A stretch of DNA of 5,875 nucleotides from an uncultured Flammeovirgaceae bacterium (GCA_937138955.1 CAKZPJ010000706.1:1-5875), one strand, 5' to 3'. Counted from the stretch's first letter, positions 1-5,875 are shown. Program-made: numbers and translations. The notes: generated from the letters alone by a model not told the origin.

Positions 1-1974
1 TTCTTAACCTTCGGACGGATTCGACCGCTGCATACCAATGCGGTGATTTTTGCTTTTGTGGGCAACGGTATTTTTGCCGGAGTGTACTACTCACTACAGC
101 GGCTTTGTAAAACCCGCATGTTTAGCGATACCTTAAGTCGCATCAACTTCTGGGGTTGGCAACTTATTATCTTATCGGCGGTACTGACCTTGCCACTGGG
201 TATTACTACCAGTAAGGAATACGCCGAATTAGAGTGGCCCATTGATATTGCCATTACATTGCTGTGGGTAGTATTTGGCTGGAATATGTTTGCCACTATC
301 CTGAAACGGCGCGAACGGCACCTGTACGTTGCTATCTGGTTTTACATTGCAACTTTCGTTACGGTGGCGGTACTACATATTGTTAACTCTTTTGAACTGC
401 CTATCTCTATGTTTAAGAGCTACTCTTGGTACGCCGGAGTGCAGGATGCCTTGGTGCAGTGGTGGTACGGTCATAATGCGGTAGCGTTCTTTCTAACAAC
501 ACCCTACTTGGGGCTGATGTATTATTTCGTTCCGAAGGCGGCCAATCGTCCAGTATACTCCTATCGCCTATCAATCATCCACTTCTGGGCACTGATCTTT
601 ATCTACATTTGGGCTGGCCCTCACCACTTGCTTTATAATACGTTACCCAATTGGGCACAGTCGCTGGGCGTAGTTTTCTCTATTATGCTGATTGCTCCCT
701 CTTGGGGCGGGATGCTTAATGGACTCTTCACGTTACGGGGAGCCTGGGACCGAGTACGGGAAGATGCAGTACTCAAGTTTATGGTAGTAGCTATCACCTG
801 CTACGGTATGGCCACCTTTGAGGGACCAATGCTCTCCCTAAAAAACGTAAATGGTATCGCGCACTTTACCGACTGGATTGTAGCCCACGTACACGTGGGT
901 GGGTTAGGCTGGAATGGTTTCTTAACCTTCGGAATGCTCTACTACCTGATTCCTCGTCTGTATCAAACTAAATTGTATTCTAGTAAGCTCGCCAATATGC
1001 ACTTCTGGCTGGGCACAATGGGAATTATCTTTTATGCTCTACCTATGTACTGGGCGGGTTTTACCCAGAGCTTAATGTGGAAAGAATTTACGCAAGAAGG
1101 CTTACTAGCGTATCCCAACTTCCTAGAAACTGTCACTCAGATTCGTCCGATGTATATGCTGCGAGCGGGCGGTGGTGCTTTGTATATTACTGGGGCACTT
1201 ATAATGGCCTATAATCTGATCAAAACGGCCTACAGTGGCACTTTCCAGCGGGAAGAAACCGCTCAGGCTATGCCATTAGCCAAGGAGTATAAAAGCCCCA
1301 AAAACGAACACTGGCACCGCAAACTATTTGAACACCGTCCGGTACTCTTGCTAGTAGGTAGTTTAGTAGTTATCCTTATTGGGGGGCTAGTTGAACTAAT
1401 TCCTACCTTCCTGATAAAGTCTAACGTTCCTACCATCAGCAGCGTGCAGCCTTATACTCCACTGGAGCTTCAGGGACGCGACCTGTACATTCGTGAAGGT
1501 TGTAATAACTGCCATTCGCAGATGGTGCGTCCGTTCCGTTCAGAAACTGAACGCTACGGCGAGTACGCCAAAGCCGGAGAGTTTGTGTATGACCACCCAT
1601 TTTTGTGGGGTTCTAAGCGTACTGGTCCCGACTTACTGCGCGTAGGTGGTAAGTACCCTGACTCTTGGCACTATCACCATATGTACGATCCTGAATCAAT
1701 GTCGCCTGGTTCCATTATGCCGCCGTATCCCTGGTTGCTGGAAGATGATCTGGATGCCAGCAACACCGAAGATGTTATTAATGCCATGCGTACCCTAGGC
1801 GTTCCCTACGAACCCGGTTACGAAAAACAAGCGCTGGCCGATCTAAACCAGCAGTCAGCAGAAATTGTGGCGCGCCTGAAAGAAAGCGGAGTTGAAGTAA
1901 GCCCTGAGAAAGAAATTATCGCGCTGATTGCTTACCTACAACGATTAGGAACTGATATACAAGTAAAAAACTAG
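1..1974 (+). CDS. ccoNO: cbb3-type cytochrome c oxidase, fused CcoN-CcoO subunits I/II (5'-truncated)
   Basis: Catalytic subunit of the cbb3 terminal oxidase, which reduces O2 to water and pumps protons in the inner membrane. Translation is open from base 1 (657 residues visible). The GTG at 43 is internal, because the codons before it encode the conserved RPLHTN segment of helix 2, so roughly 50 N-terminal residues are missing. Counting from base 1, the low-spin heme b ligands are His11 and His298, the heme b3 ligand is His296 (motif AHVHVGG), and the CuB ligands are His158 (WWYGHN) and His208/His209 (AGPHH). Tyr202 is the expected cross-linked tyrosine. From about residue 435 (base 1303) the chain becomes CcoO: a membrane anchor with GGLVELIPTF, heme c motif CNNCH at 501-505, and probable axial Met573 (SIMPPYPW). 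There is no stop or restart between the two parts. CcoN is known to have 12 helices with both ends cytoplasmic, so the fusion is topologically sound. ccoQ follows after a 77-base spacer. Confidence 0.97.
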   Translation, partial: FLTFGRIRPLHTNAVIFAFVGNGIFAGVYYSLQRLCKTRMFSDTLSRINFWGWQLIILSAVLTLPLGITTSKEYAELEWPIDIAITLLWVVFGWNMFATILKRRERHLYVAIWFYIATFVTVAVLHIVNSFELPISMFKSYSWYAGVQDALVQWWYGHNAVAFFLTTPYLGLMYYFVPKAANRPVYSYRLSIIHFWALIFIYIWAGPHHLLYNTLPNWAQSLGVVFSIMLIAPSWGGMLNGLFTLRGAWDRVREDAVLKFMVVAITCYGMATFEGPMLSLKNVNGIAHFTDWIVAHVHVGGLGWNGFLTFGMLYYLIPRLYQTKLYSSKLANMHFWLGTMGIIFYALPMYWAGFTQSLMWKEFTQEGLLAYPNFLETVTQIRPMYMLRAGGGALYITGALIMAYNLIKTAYSGTFQREETAQAMPLAKEYKSPKNEHWHRKLFEHRPVLLLVGSLVVILIGGLVELIPTFLIKSNVPTISSVQPYTPLELQGRDLYIREGCNNCHSQMVRPFRSETERYGEYAKAGEFVYDHPFLWGSKRTGPDLLRVGGKYPDSWHYHHMYDPESMSPGSIMPPYPWLLEDDLDASNTEDVINAMRTLGVPYEPGYEKQALADLNQQSAEIVARLKESGVEVSPEKEIIALIAYLQRLGTDIQVKN

Positions 1975-2036
1975 GGGTTAGGAATTGGGGATTGTGCTTT
2001 GGAATACAAGAAGGCTAATCCCTAAAACCCAACCCC
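1974..2036. repeat. Imperfect inverted repeat in the ccoNO-ccoQ spacer
   Basis: The 20-base left arm (1974-1993, G/T-rich, with GGGGTTAGG) and right arm (2017-2036, A/C-rich, with AAACCCAACCCC) are complementary at 16 of 20 positions, and one of the four mismatches is a G-U wobble. The loop is 23 bases. The left arm starts at the last base of the ccoNO stop codon. No T-run follows, so a simple intrinsic terminator is not supported. It may be a dispersed intergenic element, or an RNA hairpin that tunes mRNA processing between ccoNO and ccoQ. Copy number elsewhere in the genome cannot be seen here. Confidence 0.6.
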
Positions 2037-2051
2037 CAAAATCCAGAACTC

Positions 2052-2240
2052 ATGCTCAAATTCATTAAACACCATATGGAGACGATTACCGGAATTGAGA
2101 TTTTTCCGCTGATCTCGTTTCTCATATTCTTCACTTTCTTCGTCATACTACTCATTTGGGTATTTCGTTCAAGTAAAGAATATATTGCCGAAGTAGAAAA
2201 ACTTCCCTTAGATCAAGAACCTCAGACCGACCTACTATGA
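2052..2240 (+). CDS. ccoQ: CcoQ-like small subunit of cbb3 oxidase
   Basis: A 62-residue protein with one hydrophobic helix at about residues 17-38, then a short polar tail containing SKEYIAEVEKLPLDQE. This matches the layout of CcoQ/FixQ: one membrane helix, basic residues just after it, and an acidic tail with a conserved LPL-like segment. CcoQ is not catalytic; in other bacteria it stabilises CcoP within the oxidase. The start at 2052 is preferred over the in-frame ATG at 2076 because the MLKFIKHHMETI lead-in looks like the family N-terminus, though this is a judgement by eye. No Shine-Dalgarno sequence is visible, as is usual in Bacteroidota. The 3' end overlaps ccoP by ATGA, which suggests translational coupling. 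The function call relies mainly on position and architecture, because CcoQ sequences are poorly conserved. Confidence 0.85.
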   Translation: MLKFIKHHMETITGIEIFPLISFLIFFTFFVILLIWVFRSSKEYIAEVEKLPLDQEPQTDLL

Positions 2241-3145
2241 AGCGATTTATTTACAACCGTAAAAGAATACTACCCTGGCTAATTGGACTGCTACTTCCCT
2301 TCTTACCAGCGGTCGCTACTGCCCAAGAAGCATCTTCAACGGGCATAGGAATGAGTGCTTTAGAGCAGTATGTTGTTTGGGGGCTGATGGGTTTAGAGGT
2401 ACTGCTATTGATAATTGTGGTCATTCTACTAGTTGTCATCAAGATGATGAGCAATGTACTCTTCCCTACTTCTGAAGTAGCGCCCAGTGGCGAATTAGTG
2501 GAACCCGCTAAACCCTGGTATCAGAAGTTTTTAACTCAAGTGAACGATGCGGTACCTATAGAAAGGGAGGCAGAGGTAATGACCACCCACGAGTACGACG
2601 GTATCTACGAACTGGACAACAATCTACCACCTTGGTGGACGGCCATGTTCTACATTACTATTGCTTTTGGAGTAGTGTATCTATTATACTTCCATGTATT
2701 TAGTTTGGGATCGCTTCAGGAAGAGGAATACGAGGAAGAGATGGCACAAGCTAAAATAGAAGTAGATGCCTACTTAGCCACCGCAGGCAATAGTGTTGAC
2801 GAAACCAATGTGACCTTTATCAGTGATGTAGGCCGACTTGATGATGCCCAAAAAATGTTTGCCCAAAAATGTTCGGCTTGTCATGGTATGGCAGGCGAAG
2901 GCGGAGTTGGTCCTAACCTCACTGATACTTACTGGATTCATGGGGGTGGTGTAAAAGATATTTTCAGAATAATAAAGAATGGGGTACCGGAAAAAGGAAT
3001 GATTCCTTGGAAGTCGCAGCTGACCCCAGTAGAAATGCAGGATTTATCTAGCTACATTATTACACTAGAGGGTACTGAACCACCAAATGCTAAAGAGCCT
3101 CAGGGCGAACCGTACGAACGAGATGAAGAGTTGGCCTTGAATTAA
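2237..3145 (+). CDS. ccoP: cbb3-type cytochrome c oxidase subunit III, single-heme CcoP
   Basis: Membrane-anchored cytochrome c subunit that passes electrons towards CcoO and CcoN. The 302 residues run in this order: basic N-terminus and a signal-peptide-like hydrophobic stretch (about 11-29, ending AVATAQ), a transmembrane helix (about 44-69), a loop with the FixP N-terminal domain signature EYDGIYELDNNLPPWW (119-134), a second helix (about 135-155), an acidic segment (EEEYEEE), and a C-terminal cytochrome c domain (about 198-282). The only heme motif is CSACH at 212-216; Met255 in KGMIPW is the likely sixth ligand. Proteobacterial CcoP has two heme c domains, so this is a reduced form; I recall similar single-heme forms as usual in Bacteroidota. 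If the signal peptide is cleaved, the topology still puts the heme domain in the periplasm. The start overlaps the ccoQ stop (ATGA). Confidence 0.95.
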   Translation: MKRFIYNRKRILPWLIGLLLPFLPAVATAQEASSTGIGMSALEQYVVWGLMGLEVLLLIIVVILLVVIKMMSNVLFPTSEVAPSGELVEPAKPWYQKFLTQVNDAVPIEREAEVMTTHEYDGIYELDNNLPPWWTAMFYITIAFGVVYLLYFHVFSLGSLQEEEYEEEMAQAKIEVDAYLATAGNSVDETNVTFISDVGRLDDAQKMFAQKCSACHGMAGEGGVGPNLTDTYWIHGGGVKDIFRIIKNGVPEKGMIPWKSQLTPVEMQDLSSYIITLEGTEPPNAKEPQGEPYERDEELALN

Positions 3146-3192
3146 AGGGGTCACAAATGAGGCATCCGGCCCCGTGCTAACGATAAAGAGAT
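3146..3192. other. ccoP-ccoG spacer with GC-rich segment
   Basis: A 47-base spacer. Just after the ccoP stop lies a segment bounded by GGGG (3147-3150) and CCCC (3170-3173), with GGCATCCGG inside it. The G and C runs could pair, but the interior shows no good stem, so neither a terminator nor a regulatory RNA is supported. No promoter matching the Bacteroidota TAnnTTTG element was seen. An A/G-rich patch (AAAGAG) a few bases before the ccoG ATG is at best a weak ribosome-binding site. The segment could be a remnant of a dispersed repeat. Confidence 0.35.
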
Positions 3193-4614
3193 ATGAGCAA
3201 TCAAACAACCATAGGACCCGACCAACCTTCGTTCCGCGATAAAGTATCTACGGTAGATGAGCAGGGTAAGCGAGTTTGGGTCTATCCTAAAAAACCAAAG
3301 GGGAAATTCTATTCCGCCCGTATCTGGGTTAGTGTAGTTTTATTGGCTTTTCTCTTCGCGGGGCCATTTATTCGGATTAGTGGGGAACCCCTCCTATTGC
3401 TTAATGTGCTGGAACGAAAGTTCATTATCTTCGGACAGGTGTTCTGGCCTCAGGATTTCTACCTATTTGTATTAGCTATGATCACGCTGGTGATCTTCAT
3501 TGTACTTTTCACCGCCGTGTACGGACGGTTGTTCTGCGGTTGGGTTTGTCCGCAAACCATCTTCATGGAAATGGTGTTCCGCCGAATAGAATACTGGATT
3601 GAGGGTGACTATACCGCGCAACGAGCCTTAGACCGTCGCGATTGGGATCAAGATAAAATCATAAGAAAAACCGGCAAACATCTGATCTTCTTCGCCATTT
3701 CTTTCCTGATCGCCAACACTTTTCTGGCCTACATTATCGGTAGCGAAGCACTGATTGAAATTGTGACAGATCCACCTGGTCAGCACTTGGCAGGTTTAGG
3801 AGCTATTCTAATATTTACCGCAGCTTTCTACTTTGTTTTCTCCCGGCTACGCGAGCAGGTATGCACCAGCATTTGTCCCTACGGTCGTTTGCAAGGCGTA
3901 CTACTCGACCGCAAGTCGGTGGTGGTAGCCTACGACTACCAGCGAGGCGAGCCTCGGGGCAAGTTTCGTAAAAATGAAGATCGTGATGAGGTAGGAAAAG
4001 GCGATTGTATTGAATGCCAGCAGTGCGTTCATGTATGCCCCACCGGTATTGATATTCGCAACGGTACTCAGTTAGAATGCGTTAACTGCACCGCCTGTAT
4101 TGATGCCTGCGATGCGATTATGGAAAAAGTAGATCTACCTAAAGGGTTGATACGATACGCCTCGGAAGAAGGAATTGTCGAAGGCAAAAAGCTGCACTGG
4201 GATACCCGAAGCATAGCCTACACCGTGGTGCTGCTACTATTAACGGTAGCCATGACCAGTTTGCTACTACTGCGTACCGACGTAGAAACCAGCATACTTC
4301 GCACTCCCGGTATGATGTACCAGGAGCAAGACGATGGTCGGATTAGCAACCTGTACAATGTAAAGATTATCAACAAAACGAATAACGACTTATCAGTACA
4401 CCTTCGTTTAATGGATGAGCAGGGTGAACTACGAATGGTTGGTCAAGAAACTTTAGAAGTAGCTCAGCAAGGTACTGCCCAAAGTGCTGTGTTCGTCATA
4501 CTAAATCGTGATGACGTTCAGCAGATGAAAACCGATATAAAAGTGGGAGTATACGCCGGAGATGAACTCTTGGAAACGGTAGAAACTTCCTTTTTAGGAC
4601 CGAACATACAATGA
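3193..4614 (+). CDS. ccoG: Cytochrome c oxidase accessory protein CcoG (FixG/RdxA-like, 4Fe-4S)
   Basis: A 473-residue membrane iron-sulfur protein needed for cbb3 assembly; the Rhodobacter capsulatus homologue is described as a cupric reductase that supplies reduced copper for the oxidase. Helices lie at about 43-62, 88-107, 163-182, 199-217 and 340-360. Two membrane-proximal Cys pairs are present: CGWVCP (C115, C119) and CTSICPYG (C224, C228). A ferredoxin domain follows, with C272, C275, C278, C282 (the last followed by Pro) and C296, C299, C302, C306, enough for two 4Fe-4S clusters. After the last helix, residues about 372-470 form the Ig-like C-terminal domain of FixG, including the segment NLYNVKIINKTNNDL. 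Length and domain order are normal for the family, with no missing ligand. It lies between ccoP and ccoH, as in fixGH-type clusters. The stop codon falls inside the first unit of the downstream heptanucleotide array. Confidence 0.96.
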   Translation: MSNQTTIGPDQPSFRDKVSTVDEQGKRVWVYPKKPKGKFYSARIWVSVVLLAFLFAGPFIRISGEPLLLLNVLERKFIIFGQVFWPQDFYLFVLAMITLVIFIVLFTAVYGRLFCGWVCPQTIFMEMVFRRIEYWIEGDYTAQRALDRRDWDQDKIIRKTGKHLIFFAISFLIANTFLAYIIGSEALIEIVTDPPGQHLAGLGAILIFTAAFYFVFSRLREQVCTSICPYGRLQGVLLDRKSVVVAYDYQRGEPRGKFRKNEDRDEVGKGDCIECQQCVHVCPTGIDIRNGTQLECVNCTACIDACDAIMEKVDLPKGLIRYASEEGIVEGKKLHWDTRSIAYTVVLLLLTVAMTSLLLLRTDVETSILRTPGMMYQEQDDGRISNLYNVKIINKTNNDLSVHLRLMDEQGELRMVGQETLEVAQQGTAQSAVFVILNRDDVQQMKTDIKVGVYAGDELLETVETSFLGPNIQ

Positions 4615-4687
4615 GCAATGAACAATGAACAGTGTGCAATGAACAATGTGCAGTTAACAATTAGCAATCGAACAATTGAATCAATAA
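4609..4687. repeat. Degenerate heptanucleotide tandem array (consensus CAATGAA)
   Basis: Eight consecutive 7-base units run from 4609 to 4664. Three match CAATGAA exactly and the others differ by one to three bases (for example CAGTGTG, CAATTAG). Looser units of 8, 9 and 6 bases, each beginning CAAT, continue to 4687. The first unit contains the TGA stop of ccoG, and the array fills nearly all of the 80-base spacer before ccoH. Read on the minus strand it gives a periodic LFIAHC/LLIVNC peptide pattern, which explains a spurious reverse open frame there. Similar CAATGAA/CAATTAA spacers are, to my knowledge, frequent in Bacteroidota genomes. The function is unknown; it makes an A-rich, probably unstructured leader for ccoH. 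Confidence 0.8.
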
Positions 4688-4694
4688 CAAGATT

Positions 4695-5129
4695 ATGAAC
4701 TGGGGTTGGAAAATAGCATTGGCATTTATTCTGTTTGGTGTCTTTATCGGGGTACTGGTGTTCCGTAGCTTTCAAGAGAATATTGATTTAGTATCGGAAG
4801 ATTACTATCAGCAGGAACTGGGATACCAACAGCAGATTGATAAAATAGCGAACAGTAAATCTCTGAATATACCGCTCACCTTTGCTCAGCAAGCTCAACA
4901 ATTGGTGGTACAGTTTCCTGATGACCTAACGTCTACAGTAGAGGGGGAAATTCAGTTATTTTGCCCTTCCGACATGCGAAACGACCGTTTGGTGACTATT
5001 GCCTTAAATTCCGACCAGCAGCAAATTATCCCAACTGGTAAGCTAGCTAAGGGTTACTACAAAGTTAAAGTTGACTGGATGAGTGGTGATGCGGCGTATT
5101 TCACCGAAGAATCTATTTTTATTCAGTAA
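4695..5129 (+). CDS. ccoH: FixH/CcoH family cbb3 oxidase assembly protein
   Basis: A 144-residue protein with one N-terminal membrane helix (about residues 5-23, preceded by MNWGWK) and a periplasmic domain. Directly after the helix is the family signature DLVSEDYYQQELGYQQQID (31-49). The rest is a beta-rich domain ending in YYKVKVDWMSGDAAYFTEES, as in FixH. CcoH is required for assembly or stability of cbb3 oxidase and is thought to contact the oxidase and the copper-loading factors; its biochemical activity is not firmly known. No cysteine or histidine metal site stands out: there is one Cys (C90) and no His. No Shine-Dalgarno sequence is visible before the ATG. Its TAA stop overlaps the next ATG by one base, indicating co-transcription and coupled translation. 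Confidence 0.9.
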   Translation: MNWGWKIALAFILFGVFIGVLVFRSFQENIDLVSEDYYQQELGYQQQIDKIANSKSLNIPLTFAQQAQQLVVQFPDDLTSTVEGEIQLFCPSDMRNDRLVTIALNSDQQQIIPTGKLAKGYYKVKVDWMSGDAAYFTEESIFIQ

Positions 5130-5836
5130 TGATTGTCACTGCCTTTGCCATCGGATTATTGGGAAGCTTTCACTGCTTGGGCATGTGCGGCCCTATTGCA
5201 CTGGCCCTACCCGTCCGAGACCAAGCGAGCCTGCGTCGTTGGCTAGGGCGGTTAGCCTATAATCTAGGACGAATCACTACCTACGCTTTCCTCGGTGGCT
5301 TATTTGGGTTGTTAGGGCAAAGTTTGGCCATGGCTGGTTTACAGCAAACACTTTCAATTACATTAGGCATACTGATTGTTTTAGGCGTGGTTCTGCCTAC
5401 CACACTATTACTCCGAGTAAGTCCCAATCATTATATTGCCCGAATGATTGGACGGGTAAAAAAGTCGATGCAGCAGCTATTCGCCGTCCGTACCTATCCC
5501 GCCATGTTTGGGCTAGGCACTCTGAACGGTCTATTGCCCTGCGGTCTGGTTTACGTCGGATTAGCCGGGGCTACCGCTACTGGCTTCGCTACCGAAGGAG
5601 CAACCTACATGGCGGCATTCGGATTAGGCACTCTACCCATGATGCTAGGAGTGAGTTTTTTAGGTCAGTGGATCAGCGTACCAATGCGCAACAAAGTAAG
5701 AAAAGCTGTACCAATATTGGTAAGCACCGTAGGAGTACTATTTATTCTACGAGGACTATCCCTCGACATTCCCTATGTCAGCCCAGTATTAGCCGGTGAA
5801 ATGACCGTAAGTGAGGTTATCACCATTTGCCGCTAG
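5129..5836 (+). CDS. TauE/SafE-like (DsbD_2-type) six-helix membrane protein of the cbb3 cluster
   Basis: A 235-residue integral membrane protein with about six helices (roughly 1-24, 45-66, 72-94, 124-148, 155-180, 192-210). The first helix carries SFHCLGMCGP (His15, Cys16, Met19, Cys20), and the fourth carries NGLLPCGLVY (Cys138). These are the two half-motifs of the family often annotated as sulfite exporter TauE/SafE or DsbD_2/UreH-like. A Cys in helix 1 and a Pro-Cys in helix 4 mirror the redox Cys pair of CcdA/DsbD, and the His/Met/Cys cluster could also bind copper. Genes of this type often sit beside ccoG/ccoH/ccoI/ccoS. I infer a role in cbb3 copper loading or thiol/heme maturation; the sulfite-export label should not be taken literally. 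It overlaps ccoH by one base and ends at a palindrome. The C-terminal tail after the last helix (about 211-235) looks unremarkable. Confidence 0.85.
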   Translation: MIVTAFAIGLLGSFHCLGMCGPIALALPVRDQASLRRWLGRLAYNLGRITTYAFLGGLFGLLGQSLAMAGLQQTLSITLGILIVLGVVLPTTLLLRVSPNHYIARMIGRVKKSMQQLFAVRTYPAMFGLGTLNGLLPCGLVYVGLAGATATGFATEGATYMAAFGLGTLPMMLGVSFLGQWISVPMRNKVRKAVPILVSTVGVLFILRGLSLDIPYVSPVLAGEMTVSEVITICR

Positions 5837-5855
5837 GGCGTATTGCCATACGCCC
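5836..5855. repeat. Perfect palindrome at the operon's last visible stop codon
   Basis: The 8-base arms GGGCGTAT (5836-5843) and ATACGCCC (5848-5855) pair perfectly around a 4-base TGCC loop. The left arm begins with the last base of the TAG stop. The stem is strong and the position suits a transcript end, but no T-run follows in the remaining 20 bases, so a classical intrinsic terminator is only partly supported. It may instead be a dispersed palindromic (REP-like) element, or act as a 3'-end stabilising hairpin. Confidence 0.7.
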
Positions 5856-5875
5856 GAACAGAAATGCAGTAATAC

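Noticed and set aside
43..45. GTG as the start codon of the oxidase gene
   Set aside because: The codons upstream in the same frame encode conserved CcoN residues including the heme b ligand His in RPLHTN, so translation begins before the window.
87..296. Minus-strand open frame of 69 codons within ccoNO
   Set aside because: It lies antisense inside the strongly conserved CcoN coding region and shows no recognisable family features or own upstream signals.
2251..2454. Minus-strand open frame of 67 codons within ccoP
   Set aside because: It is antisense to the signal peptide and first helix of CcoP. Its low-complexity Ile/Ser/Thr content is what the complement of a hydrophobic segment gives.
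4611..4628. Five-codon mini-ORF (ATG at 4611 to TGA at 4626-4628) as a leader peptide for ccoH
   Set aside because: It arises automatically from the heptad sequence, has no ribosome-binding site or regulatory codon run, and cannot be told apart from chance without ribosome data.
4675..4685. Palindrome ATTGAATCAAT as an FNR/CRP-type operator before ccoH
   Set aside because: The half-sites are separated by one base rather than the four-base gap of TTGATnnnnATCAA. It lies inside the operon in the tail of the CAAT repeat array, which explains it without a regulator.
4518..4775. Minus-strand open frame of 85 codons across the ccoG-ccoH junction
   Set aside because: Its middle is the periodic LLIVNC/LFIAHC pattern produced by the heptanucleotide array, and its ends are antisense to ccoG and ccoH. 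It is a repeat artefact rather than a gene.
5129..5836. Literal sulfite/taurine exporter
   Set aside because: The family label is broad. The SHCxGMCGP-like motif, the Cys pair and the overlap with ccoH point to oxidase assembly, and nothing nearby concerns sulfur metabolism.

Overview
The window holds most of a cbb3-type (heme-copper C-family) cytochrome c oxidase gene cluster. All genes are on the + strand and closely packed, in the order ccoNO (5'-truncated), ccoQ, ccoP, ccoG, ccoH, and a SHCxGMCGP-type TauE/SafE-like membrane protein. The source is most likely an aerobic or microaerophilic member of the Bacteroidota, probably the Cytophagales. The reasons are the fused CcoN-CcoO polypeptide, the single-heme CcoP with a signal-peptide-like N-terminus, the lack of Shine-Dalgarno sequences before the well-spaced starts, and a heptanucleotide spacer repeat of a kind common in that phylum. 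The taxonomy is inferred from gene style; no marker gene is present.

Layout: 1-1974 is the catalytic subunit (CcoN, low-spin heme b and the heme b3/CuB site) continuous with the membrane-anchored mono-heme cytochrome c subunit (CcoO). 1974-2036 is an imperfect inverted repeat filling the spacer. 2052-2240 is ccoQ, overlapping ccoP (2237-3145) by an ATGA junction. 3146-3192 is a short spacer of unclear nature. 3193-4614 is the ferredoxin-like assembly factor ccoG. 4609-4687 is a degenerate heptanucleotide tandem array beginning inside the ccoG stop codon. 4695-5129 is ccoH, overlapping by one base the six-helix TauE/SafE-like gene (5129-5836). 5836-5855 is a perfect 8-bp stem palindrome that includes the last base of that gene's stop codon. 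The last 20 bases hold nothing recognisable.

How the genes work together: CcoP and CcoO carry electrons from periplasmic donors to CcoN, which reduces O2 and pumps protons; CcoQ is the small stabilising subunit. CcoG (a cupric reductase in the Rhodobacter capsulatus system) and CcoH serve copper delivery and assembly. The last gene carries a Cys pair placed as in DsbD/CcdA-type transporters and is probably an assembly or metal/thiol factor. The usual partners ccoI (copper P-type ATPase) and ccoS are not in the window and may lie upstream of the truncated ccoNO.

No wholly new system is evident; the cluster is a recognisable respiratory operon. The points that deserve a second look are the non-coding elements, which at several junctions start inside or directly after the upstream stop codon, the single-heme CcoP, and the unassigned role of the Cys-pair membrane protein.
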